DNA from: Lysinibacillus parviboronicapiens
GTDB lineage: Bacteria > Bacillota > Bacilli > Bacillales_A > Planococcaceae
Length of the DNA stretch: 64,000 bases
Assembly: GCF_003049575.1 (NCBI RefSeq)
Contig: NZ_PYWI01000002.1
Span: 62,001-126,000, forward strand
Direction of reading: 5' to 3'
A program made the position numbers and the translations under genes. Shown one piece after another: positions 37,853 through 46,138 of this stretch; within the stretch, counting starts at the first letter, position 1; each line of letters begins with the position of its first letter. The notes beneath the pieces are model-generated. The model was not told the origin of the DNA. It made no database searches and saw only the letters and a program-made list of their open reading frames with translations.

Positions 37853-38347
37853 ATGACAACTCAAAAGCCGAATTTTAATGAAGTGAAAGAACAACAATTA
37901 GAAAGTTCATTGCCACAGCTTTATCATTCACAAGAATCAATCTATGAAGAGGAGCGTGTGAACATGAAAGATTTTGTCATTGGCGCATTAGTTGGAGGTA
38001 TTGTAGGGGCAGCTGCAGGCTTATTACTAGCTCCGAAACCAGGGAAAGATTTACGTAGTGATGTGGCAGTACAAGCTGTTAACTTAAAAGACAAGAGTGC
38101 AGATTTATCATTAACGGCAAAAGATAAAACTGTACAATTATCAAAACAAATTCAAGAGCAATCTACACAATTGGTAGAAAAAGTGAAAACATTGAAAACT
38201 GCAAAAGCGCCAACTGTTTTTGACGATGGTACTGTTTCATTTGAGGGCGAAGAACCACTTGAAGACTTTACCGATAAAACAGACGCAAAGGCAGAGGACG
38301 CTGTAGAGCAGGCTACTGAAGACAAAGCAGAAGAAGTTCGTGCGTAA
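37853..38347 (+). CDS. ytxH: YtxH-like membrane-anchored protein
   Basis: 164-aa protein. After a polar head of about 37 residues comes the YtxH-like core KDFVIGALVGGIVGAAAG with a glycine-rich membrane segment and LLAPKPGKDLR, then a Lys/Ser helix and an acidic tail. Start at 37853 has GGGGAGG upstream. An internal ATG at 37964 has its own GAGGAG site and would give the usual short YtxH N-terminus, so two products are possible. Function unknown; stress-related by synteny. Confidence 0.83.
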   Translation: MTTQKPNFNEVKEQQLESSLPQLYHSQESIYEEERVNMKDFVIGALVGGIVGAAAGLLLAPKPGKDLRSDVAVQAVNLKDKSADLSLTAKDKTVQLSKQIQEQSTQLVEKVKTLKTAKAPTVFDDGTVSFEGEEPLEDFTDKTDAKAEDAVEQATEDKAEEVRA

Positions 38348-38357
38348 AAACTAACGA

Positions 38358-38407
38358 AAAGGGATACAATACGTCATATCAAAGACGTTCTGTATCCTTT
38401 TTTTTTA
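38358..38407 (+). terminator. Terminator of ytxGH
   Basis: Stem AAAGGGATAC...ACGTC with GACGT...GTATCCTTT (short internal mismatch), then nine T residues. It ends next to the stop of the convergent FtsA-like gene. Confidence 0.85.
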
Positions 38408-40564
38408 TTACAATGATAGGTGCGCTTCTTCCAGTAAAATTTCTAATTTATCGCCACCGAATATTTCCGTGTCAAAACTTGCGGGCTGACCGTTTCGTAG
38501 TATCGTAAAGTTTCCCTTAAATGTAGTAGGGAGTTGCCAGCTAGAGAAACGAAACACATCCTGATAAATCCATCGACTTTGATCTTTTTCTTTAAATGAA
38601 ATGGTCGCTCCATTTGGTACGGTAGAAAGCGGTGGTACGACAGCCTGATTGACGAACACTTCATGAGCATTTTTATTTAGCTCTAAAACTTCATTTTGGA
38701 AGTGAATAATAATTTTATCCTCGAGTAAAATATTCATCTGATCAGCAATATGTTGAACAGTTGGTAATGCTTGTTGCTGAAATTGAATTATATCTTCGTT
38801 TTGGACTGCGTACGACAACTTGCAGGGCTTGCCGTTAATTAATAACTGGGAAGAATACTCAGGTAAATATAAGGGCTTACCATCTACATGAATATAATAA
38901 GATTCAAACCGCTTTAGTAAATCCTGATTATTTGTAAAGTTAAATACATCCTCAACTGTTTCAGCTATCTCGAAGGCAATAACATCACGATCGTTTAACA
39001 AAGTATCCAGTGAAGCAAGTGCACCATTGACCGTAATTTTTGGTTCAATCACATACTCAGTGGTATGTATAGTTACGGTTTTAATAGCTGCATCATCCAC
39101 AATATCTCTAACTGTAGCTTTTGCTGTTTGACCGTCCTGACCTTCTATCAAGTGGATGGCATCGCCTGTTTTAATAGTGGTTTTAGTTGAGGCCTGTTGA
39201 CCATTGACTAAAATTTGTGCTGGTTGTCCGTGGCCACCTGGGATGAAAATATCCTGTCCATTGACGCTCACCGATAAACCATGACCGGGCTTGCCATACA
39301 ATTGTTTGGCACGAATGTTGGCCGCTAAAAATGCGTCTCCAACTGTCATTTCCTTTAATTCAAATAACCTTACAACTTGTTCATTAACAGTTAAGCTCAT
39401 ATATTGGATAGGCATTTTTTTTGCGGCGATGGCAATCCCAATAGGTGTCACTAGTTCAGGTGAAGGCTTAATATGTTCTTCTTTTGTTAAGTTTTGGATG
39501 GCGTCAACGCCACGTACTGCAATACGATTTGTAGGCAAATCGAGCACAAGTCCAAGTTCTGTTGTAAGATCCGGAGTTAAACTCCCGCCACCTACTAGCA
39601 TGACAGCCTTAGGAGCAGTCCGATTGTTGAGACGTAAGATTTCTTCCCCAATTGCCTGTGCCAGTTGTTTTACAGCAGGTTCAATGGCTTTTAATACTTC
39701 GGCTTTCGCAAAATATTGATCAAAACCTAAAATGTCTTGAATTAGGATTTCGTCCTCAGTTTGCAGTTGACGCTTCGCCGTTTCTGCTACTGGAAAGTCG
39801 AGTAAATAGTGGTCACTAAGCGCTTCCGTAATTTCATCACCTGCTGTTGGCACCATCCCATAGGCCACAACTGTACTTTTATCAGTAATCGCAATATCAG
39901 ATGTACCTGCGCCAATATCGACGAGCGCAACATTAAGGCGACGCATTGTGGGCGGGATGAGTACATTGATAGCAGCAATCGGTTCTAATGTGAGTGCTTC
40001 CATTTCTAAATTAGCACGCTTTAGAGCTGCAATAAGTGATTCTACGACTACGCGTGGCAGAAAAGTAGCAATCACTTCAATTTGAGCTTCATCTCCTTGT
40101 TGATCAAGCAGACTACCGATTTCCTCACCGTCTAGTCGATAATAAAGGACAGAATAGCCTACACAGTAATAGTGGCTCGTTTTTGCATCCTCTTTCTGCT
40201 GTAAAAGTTGCTGTTGTGCCTGTTGAACGGCTTGTAATTCTAAACGGCTAATATCTTCTTCTGTAAAAATAGGCCGATTGCGTATACTAATTGTCACACT
40301 CGCTTGTTCGGTCTTTAATGAGCGACCTGCAGCTGCTACACTGACCTTTGTTAAAGGGCCATGCTGTTCTTCAAGCTCATGTTTAATTTCATTGATTAAA
40401 TCTGCCACATACATGACATTATGTATTTGACCATCCACCATGGCGCGCTCTTTATGCTCTTTTACTAAAATATCCTGTACGTGAAAATGATCATTATCTT
40501 CTACTAAAATAATGCCGACAACAGAACGTGTACCGATATCAAGCGCAAATAATTTTGAACTCAA
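38408..40564 (-). CDS. FtsA/PilM-like actin-fold protein with beta-rich C-terminal repeats
   Basis: 718-aa protein. Residues 1-385 are an FtsA/PilM-type actin-fold ATPase with phosphate loop 1 FALDIGTRSVVG (7-18), phosphate loop 2 ALVDIGAGTSDIAI (213-226) and adenosine motif MLVGGGSLTPDL (322-333). Residues 386-718 are unlike FtsA and hold about six beta-rich units with a recurring V-[ND]-G ... GD-x-I pattern (at about 392, 431, 510, 557, 619 and 687), resembling beta-grasp folds. There is no FtsA membrane-targeting helix. Start is TTG with GGAAGG upstream. Likely a divergent FtsA paralogue; function unknown. Confidence 0.78.
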   Translation of the reverse strand: MSSKLFALDIGTRSVVGIILVEDNDHFHVQDILVKEHKERAMVDGQIHNVMYVADLINEIKHELEEQHGPLTKVSVAAAGRSLKTEQASVTISIRNRPIFTEEDISRLELQAVQQAQQQLLQQKEDAKTSHYYCVGYSVLYYRLDGEEIGSLLDQQGDEAQIEVIATFLPRVVVESLIAALKRANLEMEALTLEPIAAINVLIPPTMRRLNVALVDIGAGTSDIAITDKSTVVAYGMVPTAGDEITEALSDHYLLDFPVAETAKRQLQTEDEILIQDILGFDQYFAKAEVLKAIEPAVKQLAQAIGEEILRLNNRTAPKAVMLVGGGSLTPDLTTELGLVLDLPTNRIAVRGVDAIQNLTKEEHIKPSPELVTPIGIAIAAKKMPIQYMSLTVNEQVVRLFELKEMTVGDAFLAANIRAKQLYGKPGHGLSVSVNGQDIFIPGGHGQPAQILVNGQQASTKTTIKTGDAIHLIEGQDGQTAKATVRDIVDDAAIKTVTIHTTEYVIEPKITVNGALASLDTLLNDRDVIAFEIAETVEDVFNFTNNQDLLKRFESYYIHVDGKPLYLPEYSSQLLINGKPCKLSYAVQNEDIIQFQQQALPTVQHIADQMNILLEDKIIIHFQNEVLELNKNAHEVFVNQAVVPPLSTVPNGATISFKEKDQSRWIYQDVFRFSSWQLPTTFKGNFTILRNGQPASFDTEIFGGDKLEILLEEAHLSL

Positions 40565-40735
40565 TGTAATCGCTTCCTTCCTTGATATATCTCAAAATAA
40601 TTTAGCGAGTTGAAGCGCTAAATTAAAAATGCGTGACATTCTGAACAACATTGATTATAATAATGCTAATATCTAAAAATGTAACATACATTTCAGAGTT
40701 CTGAAAGTGTCTGTCATGGGAGAGGAGCAAGAAGC

Positions 40736-41821
40736 ATGAGCCAGAAAGATTTAGAAAGCTTACGTAGTCAAATTGACGGTTTAAACTTAGAAATTCTTCG
40801 TCTAATTAACGAACGTGCAGCAGTAGTAGATGAAATCGGTAAAATTAAAGAAAAACAAGGTGTGAATCGTTATGATCCACTGCGTGAACGACACATGCTT
40901 GATCTGATTAAAGAACATAACAACGGACCATTAAACCAAATGACGGTTGATTATATTTTTAAACAAATCTTCAAAACAGCACTAAAACAATTAGAAGCAG
41001 ATAAAAAGAAAGAATTACTGGTATCTCGTAAGAAAAAATCAGCAGATACAATTATAAATATTAACGGTGAACTAATTGGCCAAGGAAAACCATCTTTTGT
41101 ATTCGGTCCTTGTGCTGTTGAATCATATGAACAAGTAGCAGCTGTAGCAGAGTCTATTAAGGCTAAGGGCGAAAAACTTATTCGCGGTGGTGCATATAAA
41201 CCGCGTACTTCTCCATATGACTTCCAAGGTCTTGGCTTAGAAGGTCTTAAAATATTAAAACGTGTATCTGAAGAGTATGGTTTAGGTGTAATTACTGAAA
41301 TTGTCACACCAGGTCATTTAGAAGAAGCACTAGAATATATTGACGTTATCCAAATTGGAGCGCGTAATATGCAAAACTTCGAATTATTAAAAGCTGCGGG
41401 TGCTACGAACAAGCCTGTCCTTTTAAAACGTGGTTTAGCGGCAACGATTGATGAGTTCATTCATGCTGCAGAGTACATTATGTCTAAAGGGAATGAAAAC
41501 ATCATCCTTTGTGAACGTGGTATTCGTACGTATGAAAAAGCAACACGTAATACATTAGATATCTCAGCCGTTCCAATTTTAAAACAAGAAACACATTTAC
41601 CGGTATTTGTAGATGTTACGCATTCAACTGGTCGACGTGATTTACTATTACCATGTGCGAAGGCAGCAATTGCTATCGGCGCAGACGGCGTAATGGCAGA
41701 GGTGCATCCAGATCCATCTGTAGCACTTTCTGATTCACAACAACAAATGGATATTCCGACATTCGATGCATTCTACGATACGTTACAAAAGTTCATGAAG
41801 AATCATGAGATTCATGCATAA
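40736..41821 (+). CDS. aroA: Bifunctional chorismate mutase / DAHP synthase
   Basis: 361-aa fusion. Residues 1-88 are an AroQ-type chorismate mutase ([19 protein letters not shown]). Residues 100-361 are DAHP synthase, which condenses phosphoenolpyruvate and erythrose 4-phosphate ([33 protein letters not shown]). This fused form is typical of Bacillus, where the mutase part serves as allosteric site for chorismate/prephenate feedback. AGAGGAG lies 10 bases before ATG. Ends in a very strong terminator. Confidence 0.95.
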   Translation: MSQKDLESLRSQIDGLNLEILRLINERAAVVDEIGKIKEKQGVNRYDPLRERHMLDLIKEHNNGPLNQMTVDYIFKQIFKTALKQLEADKKKELLVSRKKKSADTIININGELIGQGKPSFVFGPCAVESYEQVAAVAESIKAKGEKLIRGGAYKPRTSPYDFQGLGLEGLKILKRVSEEYGLGVITEIVTPGHLEEALEYIDVIQIGARNMQNFELLKAAGATNKPVLLKRGLAATIDEFIHAAEYIMSKGNENIILCERGIRTYEKATRNTLDISAVPILKQETHLPVFVDVTHSTGRRDLLLPCAKAAIAIGADGVMAEVHPDPSVALSDSQQQMDIPTFDAFYDTLQKFMKNHEIHA

Positions 41822-41832
41822 TTTTTAAAGTT

Positions 41833-41868
41833 AAAAACCGTTTGTCATTTTTGACAAACGGTTTTTTT
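41833..41868 (+). terminator. Terminator of aroA
   Basis: Perfect 15-bp stem (41833-41847 with 41852-41866), 4-base loop, then T residues. Confidence 0.92.
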
Positions 41869-42240
41869 TATACCGTATTAACGACGAGTAAGAAGCCCAA
41901 CGCAAGTTGAATGATAAGCATGGCACTTATAAGGCTGGCGGAGCAACTGACCGTAAAAGCCAGATTGGTTCACTAACAAACACTGAGGATAGAGAACCCT
42001 CGCTGTTTGAAGTTTTACTCTATCAAAAAGAAATTTTGTATAATGAATGATTAGCAATTTGTAGCAGATTGTAAGCATTTCTTGAATAAAAGTACAAAAG
42101 TATTCTTTGGTGACAAAATAATGTCTATAATAGTACTATTTGTACTTGGCTTTTCAATACATACACTTACTAGTTCTTGAAAATGATATGAAAATTATCG
42201 TATGATAAGGCTATATAAGGAAAAAAGGGAGGCACGTACG
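41869..42240. other. Intergenic region upstream of ccpA
   Basis: About 370 bases. A TATAAT (42126-42131) lies 110 bases before ccpA but has only a poor -35, so the promoter is tentative. A hairpin (CAAACACTGAGG 41977-41988 with CCTCGCTGTTTG 41998-42009) is followed by AAGTTTTAC. On the minus strand 41874-41970 is open and strongly hydrophobic (ISAMLIIQLALGFLLV), perhaps the decayed tail of a membrane protein gene. Confidence 0.35.
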
Positions 42241-43245
42241 ATGACTGTTACAATTTATGATGTTGCCCGTGAAGCGAATGTTTCCATGGCAACAGTTTCT
42301 CGTGTAGTCAACGGTAACCAAAATGTAAAACCGGCAACACGAAAAAAAGTTTTAGAAGTAATTGAACGATTAGAATATCGTCCGAACGCAGTAGCGCGAG
42401 GTTTAGCAAGTAAGAAAACAACAACAGTTGGCGTGATTATCCCGGATATTGCAAACAATGTTTACGCGGAACTTGCACGAGGTGTGGAGGATATTGCAAC
42501 TATGTATCGGTACAATATCATTTTAGCCAATTCAGACCAAAATGAAGATAAAGAGTTACAACTACTGGATACAATGCTGGGTAAACAAGTGGACGGTATC
42601 GTGATGATGAGCGATGAGGTCACTGAAAAAATGCGACAGTCGATGGATCATTCACCTGTGCCGATTGTACTTGCAGGTTCGGTGGATGAATCGCAAACAA
42701 TCGCAACGGTGAATATTGATTATTTCCAGGCGGCCAATGAGGCAATTACATTACTGATTGAAAATGGCCATACAAGAATTGGCTTTGTAACAGGACCACT
42801 TACTTATACGATTAATAGTAAATTCAAGCTTGAAGCTTATAAAAAAGCACTCCAAGATGCAGGTTTAACTATAGATGAATCACTTATTGTTGCAGAGGAA
42901 TCTAACTATGACACAGGAATAGAGGCTTGGGAAACACTGTCTTCACTTGATAATCCTCCAACAGCCTATTTTGCAGGTAGCGACGAACTGGCAATTGGAT
43001 TGATTCACGGTGCACAGGATGCAGGTAAAAGTGTGCCAGATGATATCGAGGTCATCAGTTTTGAAAACTCTAAGCTAGCACGTATGGTACGTCCACAACT
43101 AACTAGTGTAGCATTGCCCCTATATGATATCGGCGCTGTAGCCATGCGTCTACTAACAAAATTAATGAGCAAAGAGCCTGTTGAAAATGAGAAAGTTATT
43201 TTACCGTATCGCATTGAACAGCGACAATCTGTAAAAAGTAAATAA
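42241..43245 (+). CDS. ccpA: Catabolite control protein A
   Basis: 334-aa LacI-family global regulator of carbon catabolite repression, binding cre sites together with HPr-Ser-P. N-terminal helix-turn-helix and hinge: [20 protein letters not shown] through [12 protein letters not shown]. The periplasmic-binding-like core follows ([19 protein letters not shown]). Start at 42241 with GGGAGG 9 bases upstream. The order aroA-ccpA-acuCBA matches B. subtilis. A likely target in this window is the cre inside the TRAP locus. Confidence 0.94.
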   Translation: MTVTIYDVAREANVSMATVSRVVNGNQNVKPATRKKVLEVIERLEYRPNAVARGLASKKTTTVGVIIPDIANNVYAELARGVEDIATMYRYNIILANSDQNEDKELQLLDTMLGKQVDGIVMMSDEVTEKMRQSMDHSPVPIVLAGSVDESQTIATVNIDYFQAANEAITLLIENGHTRIGFVTGPLTYTINSKFKLEAYKKALQDAGLTIDESLIVAEESNYDTGIEAWETLSSLDNPPTAYFAGSDELAIGLIHGAQDAGKSVPDDIEVISFENSKLARMVRPQLTSVALPLYDIGAVAMRLLTKLMSKEPVENEKVILPYRIEQRQSVKSK

Positions 43246-43300
43246 GTTAGTGGATAGAACTGTGAAAGTGACGGATAGAAGTCATTCACCGCTAATTAAA

Positions 43301-43331
43301 AAAGCCTCATGATTAATGAGGCTTTACTTTT
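43301..43331. terminator. Bidirectional terminator ccpA / acuC
   Basis: Perfect 10-bp stem (43301-43310 with 43316-43325) with A and T runs on both sides, between convergent ccpA and acuC. Confidence 0.8.
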
Positions 43332-44492
43332 TTAAACCCGTTTTTCCATGCGTATAATATGTAACGCTTTGTCTAACATTTGTGCATTCTTTTCTTCAAT
43401 TTCGGCCTTTCGTGGGATTGGCTCATAGAGAGGATTTGGATCCTCCCATGTTGGTATAAAGGGCACAGGTGCTTCTGGTTGCCAGCGGTCTAACCAAGCT
43501 TGAGGTAGAGCACCTGTTGGCATTTCTTGATCGGTCATTTCCAACCATAGCATAGACCATGCTCTTGGAACAACGCGCCAAATATCGTATCCACCACCAC
43601 CGACTGCAATCCATTTTCCTCCACAATATTCGTGCGCTAATTTATGTGCAAGCTTAGGAATTTCTTTATATATATTCATAGTGCCATATAAATGTGTCAA
43701 GGGATCAAAATAATGTGCATCCGCCCCATTTTGAGTTAAGACAACATCTGGTTTAAAAAACTCAAAGACTTCTCGCATAGCCTTTTCATATATATCTAGG
43801 AAACTTTCATCTTCAGTAAAGGCATCAATTGGAAAATTAAATGAAGTACCATAACCTTGGCCATTGCCACGTTCTGTGATATTGCCTGTCCCCGGGAATA
43901 AATAGCGCCCTGTTTCATGTATAGATAAAGTACAAACATCAGGGTCCTCATAAAAGCTCCATTGCACGCCGTCTCCGTGATGGGCGTCGGTATCTACATA
44001 CAGCACACGTGCCTTGTATTTCTCCTGCAAATAACGAATAGCCACTGTACTATCATTGTAAATACAAAAACCCGAAGCGCGTCCACGGAAACCATGATGT
44101 AGCCCGCCACCGAGGTTTAGGGCATGCTCAGACTTTCCTTCCATGACATAATCCACAGCTGTTAATGTCCCGCCGACAAGCTGAGCACTTGCTTCATGCA
44201 TATTTTTAAAAATAGGCGTATCCTCTGTGCCGATGCCATAGCTTTTTCCTTGTGCCTCGGTTAGCTCACCATGTCCTGCTTTTTTTACGATGTCAATGTA
44301 TTTAGGATCGTGTGCAAGTAAGAGTTCCTCTTCCGTTGCAACACGTGCTGGAACAATATCTATATCATTGAGCGCACTGATATTTTTTAGTAAATCCATT
44401 GTTAGCGTCAAACGTTTATGATTGAAAGGATGTGTATCTGAAAATTTATATCCGAGTTGCTCTGGCGAATAAACAAATACGGCCTTTTTCAT
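43332..44492 (-). CDS. acuC: Acetoin utilization protein AcuC (protein deacetylase)
   Basis: 386-aa class I/II histone-deacetylase-like zinc enzyme. In B. subtilis AcuC deacetylates and so reactivates acetyl-CoA synthetase. Motifs: GGGLHHGFRGRASGFCIYND (catalytic His pair), DTDAHHGDG (zinc ligands) and GGGGYDIWRV (catalytic Tyr). The start shares one base with the acuB stop (TAATG), so translation is coupled. Start at 44492 rather than 44522 because of the ribosome-binding GGTG inside the acuB end. Confidence 0.93.
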   Translation of the reverse strand: MKKAVFVYSPEQLGYKFSDTHPFNHKRLTLTMDLLKNISALNDIDIVPARVATEEELLLAHDPKYIDIVKKAGHGELTEAQGKSYGIGTEDTPIFKNMHEASAQLVGGTLTAVDYVMEGKSEHALNLGGGLHHGFRGRASGFCIYNDSTVAIRYLQEKYKARVLYVDTDAHHGDGVQWSFYEDPDVCTLSIHETGRYLFPGTGNITERGNGQGYGTSFNFPIDAFTEDESFLDIYEKAMREVFEFFKPDVVLTQNGADAHYFDPLTHLYGTMNIYKEIPKLAHKLAHEYCGGKWIAVGGGGYDIWRVVPRAWSMLWLEMTDQEMPTGALPQAWLDRWQPEAPVPFIPTWEDPNPLYEPIPRKAEIEEKNAQMLDKALHIIRMEKRV

Positions 44493-45139
44493 TATAAAGA
44501 AACACCTGGTAAATTTGGCCATAAGACATCGAAGCCCTCTTTACGAAGGTCTTCAATTATAGCTAACGGATTTAGTGTTTTTACTCGGACACTTAATATT
44601 TTATTGAGGGTATTTTCAGAATCAGGGTAAACCAAGACGCTTTGGACATTTGCATGATGTGCATTGAAAATTTTCGTGATTTCAAACAAGATACCCGGTG
44701 TATCAGATACCCGTATTTCAATTTTAGAACCTGGTTCAGTGGCACCAGTCAGCTCAATATATGTATAGAGCAAATCAGTTGTTGTCACGATGCCGACTAA
44801 TTTTCCACCTGACACAATTGGTAAACAACCTACCTTAGATTCATAAAAAGTGAGCGCAACTTCTTCGACAAAATCAAGCGGGTGGCCTACAAGTGGATTT
44901 TTCACCATGATTCCTTCGACAGCAGCATTAAAAACTGGTGAATTGGGTTCATCACGCAATGAGGAAGGTAATGCCTCTTTAATATCTCGCTCCGTGATAA
45001 CGCCTAGAACATGACGCTCCTCATCTACGACAGGTATATGACGGACTTTTTTGTCCCGCATCAATTTTAATGCTTCTAGCACAGTATTTGTTGGAGCCAA
45101 TGTGTACGGCTGTTCATTCATAATCTCTTCTACGATCAT
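44492..45139 (-). CDS. acuB: Acetoin utilization protein AcuB (CBS-ACT)
   Basis: 215-aa cytosolic regulatory protein. Two CBS domains (about 5-60 and 75-132; DKKVRHIPVVDEERHVLGVITERD) bind adenine nucleotides in this family, and an ACT domain (about 138-210; SDTPGILFEITKIF) typically binds an amino acid. Exact role in acetate/acetoin metabolism is unknown. It is the middle gene of acuA-acuB-acuC, coupled to acuC by TAATG. Confidence 0.92.
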   Translation of the reverse strand: MIVEEIMNEQPYTLAPTNTVLEALKLMRDKKVRHIPVVDEERHVLGVITERDIKEALPSSLRDEPNSPVFNAAVEGIMVKNPLVGHPLDFVEEVALTFYESKVGCLPIVSGGKLVGIVTTTDLLYTYIELTGATEPGSKIEIRVSDTPGILFEITKIFNAHHANVQSVLVYPDSENTLNKILSVRVKTLNPLAIIEDLRKEGFDVLWPNLPGVSL

Positions 45140-45162
45140 ATACTCATCCCCTTTGTGTGGTT

Positions 45163-45795
45163 TTAATACATGAAGCGATTTCTAAAACGAAGTCGATCAA
45201 ATCTTTCCATTGTTTCGGGTGGCACGCGTTTCCCCTCACGTGCCATCAGGCAGTTAGCAGGATGTGATGTGATTTCAGGGTCATCTGTCGCAAAATATTC
45301 AAAGCCAGCGGAGCTCATCATGCGCTCCATCATTTTGCGATAATCCCATACATTTAAACCAGTTCCTTTTAAATCCCAATGCCAATAGTATTCAGTTGTA
45401 ATAACAAGATAATCTTCCATTTCATCCCCCATAAAAGACACGGCCAACAGTGTTTTACCAGTACCTGTTCCACGGTAGGCTGGGATTACTTCGATAGCCC
45501 CTAGCTCAATCATATTATCAATTCGGTCTTCAGCCCAACGTTCAAGTGGATCGGGGTATAGATAGGTAACATAACCTACAATAATATTTTCTTTACGAAT
45601 TATAATAATTCGTCCTTCAGGGAGTCCTGCAATTTCAATTATGGCTTGCTGTTGTTGCTTTGGAGGTCTAAAGGCAACCAAGCCTTCGTGGAATGAATAT
45701 GTAGCTAATTTTTCTGGAGGAACAGGTCCTTCCACATACACAGTACCATGCTTTGTTTCCTTAGTAACAGAAAAAAAAGTTTTTTTATGTTCCAT
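45163..45795 (-). CDS. acuA: Protein acetyltransferase AcuA
   Basis: 210-aa GNAT-family enzyme that, in B. subtilis, acetylates and inactivates acetyl-CoA synthetase at its catalytic lysine. The acetyl-CoA loop is AYRGTGTGKTLL (about residue 118). Start at 45795 is supported by GGTGGTG upstream; length equals that of B. subtilis AcuA as I recall. It heads acuABC and is divergent from its target gene acsA. Confidence 0.92.
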   Translation of the reverse strand: MEHKKTFFSVTKETKHGTVYVEGPVPPEKLATYSFHEGLVAFRPPKQQQQAIIEIAGLPEGRIIIIRKENIIVGYVTYLYPDPLERWAEDRIDNMIELGAIEVIPAYRGTGTGKTLLAVSFMGDEMEDYLVITTEYYWHWDLKGTGLNVWDYRKMMERMMSSAGFEYFATDDPEITSHPANCLMAREGKRVPPETMERFDRLRFRNRFMY

Positions 45796-46138
45796 AGATA
45801 CACCACCTGAGTTTAATAATTCCATTATAGCTGATTTCTCGCGTAAAAACGCTTATTTTTGTAAATTATAACTACGTTTTCGGAAAAATAAAAATATTGA
45901 GACATTTATAGTAAATTCGTGTAAAATAGATTTATATTGCAACTGTTATTTAACAGATAAATGCTGTTTAATAAGCATTCAATCAATTTTTATTGCATAA
46001 ACTGTTCTATAACAATTGCTACATAACGTATTTTTCTTTGGAGAAGGTGGCGAATTTTAAGGGGGAATATCGATGCGCAATCGATTTGAAATTTGCTTAC
46101 TAATGTACTAAAGCGAAAGCAAAGAAAGGGGTAATTTC
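45796..46138. promoter_or_regulatory. Divergent control region acuA / acsA
   Basis: 343 bases between acuABC (minus) and acsA (plus). In B. subtilis this region is under CcpA. Here I see only imperfect cre-like sites: TAAAAACGCTTATT (about 45844, three mismatches) and CTAAAGCGAAAGCA (about 46108, mismatches). TTGAGA (45897) and TAAAAT (45922) could form a promoter with a 19-base spacer. AAAGGGG near 46128 is the acsA ribosome-binding site. Confidence 0.35.

Noticed and set aside
45840-46120. cre-like sites between acuA and acsA
   Set aside because: Each has at least two mismatches at fixed positions; mentioned only in the region entry.
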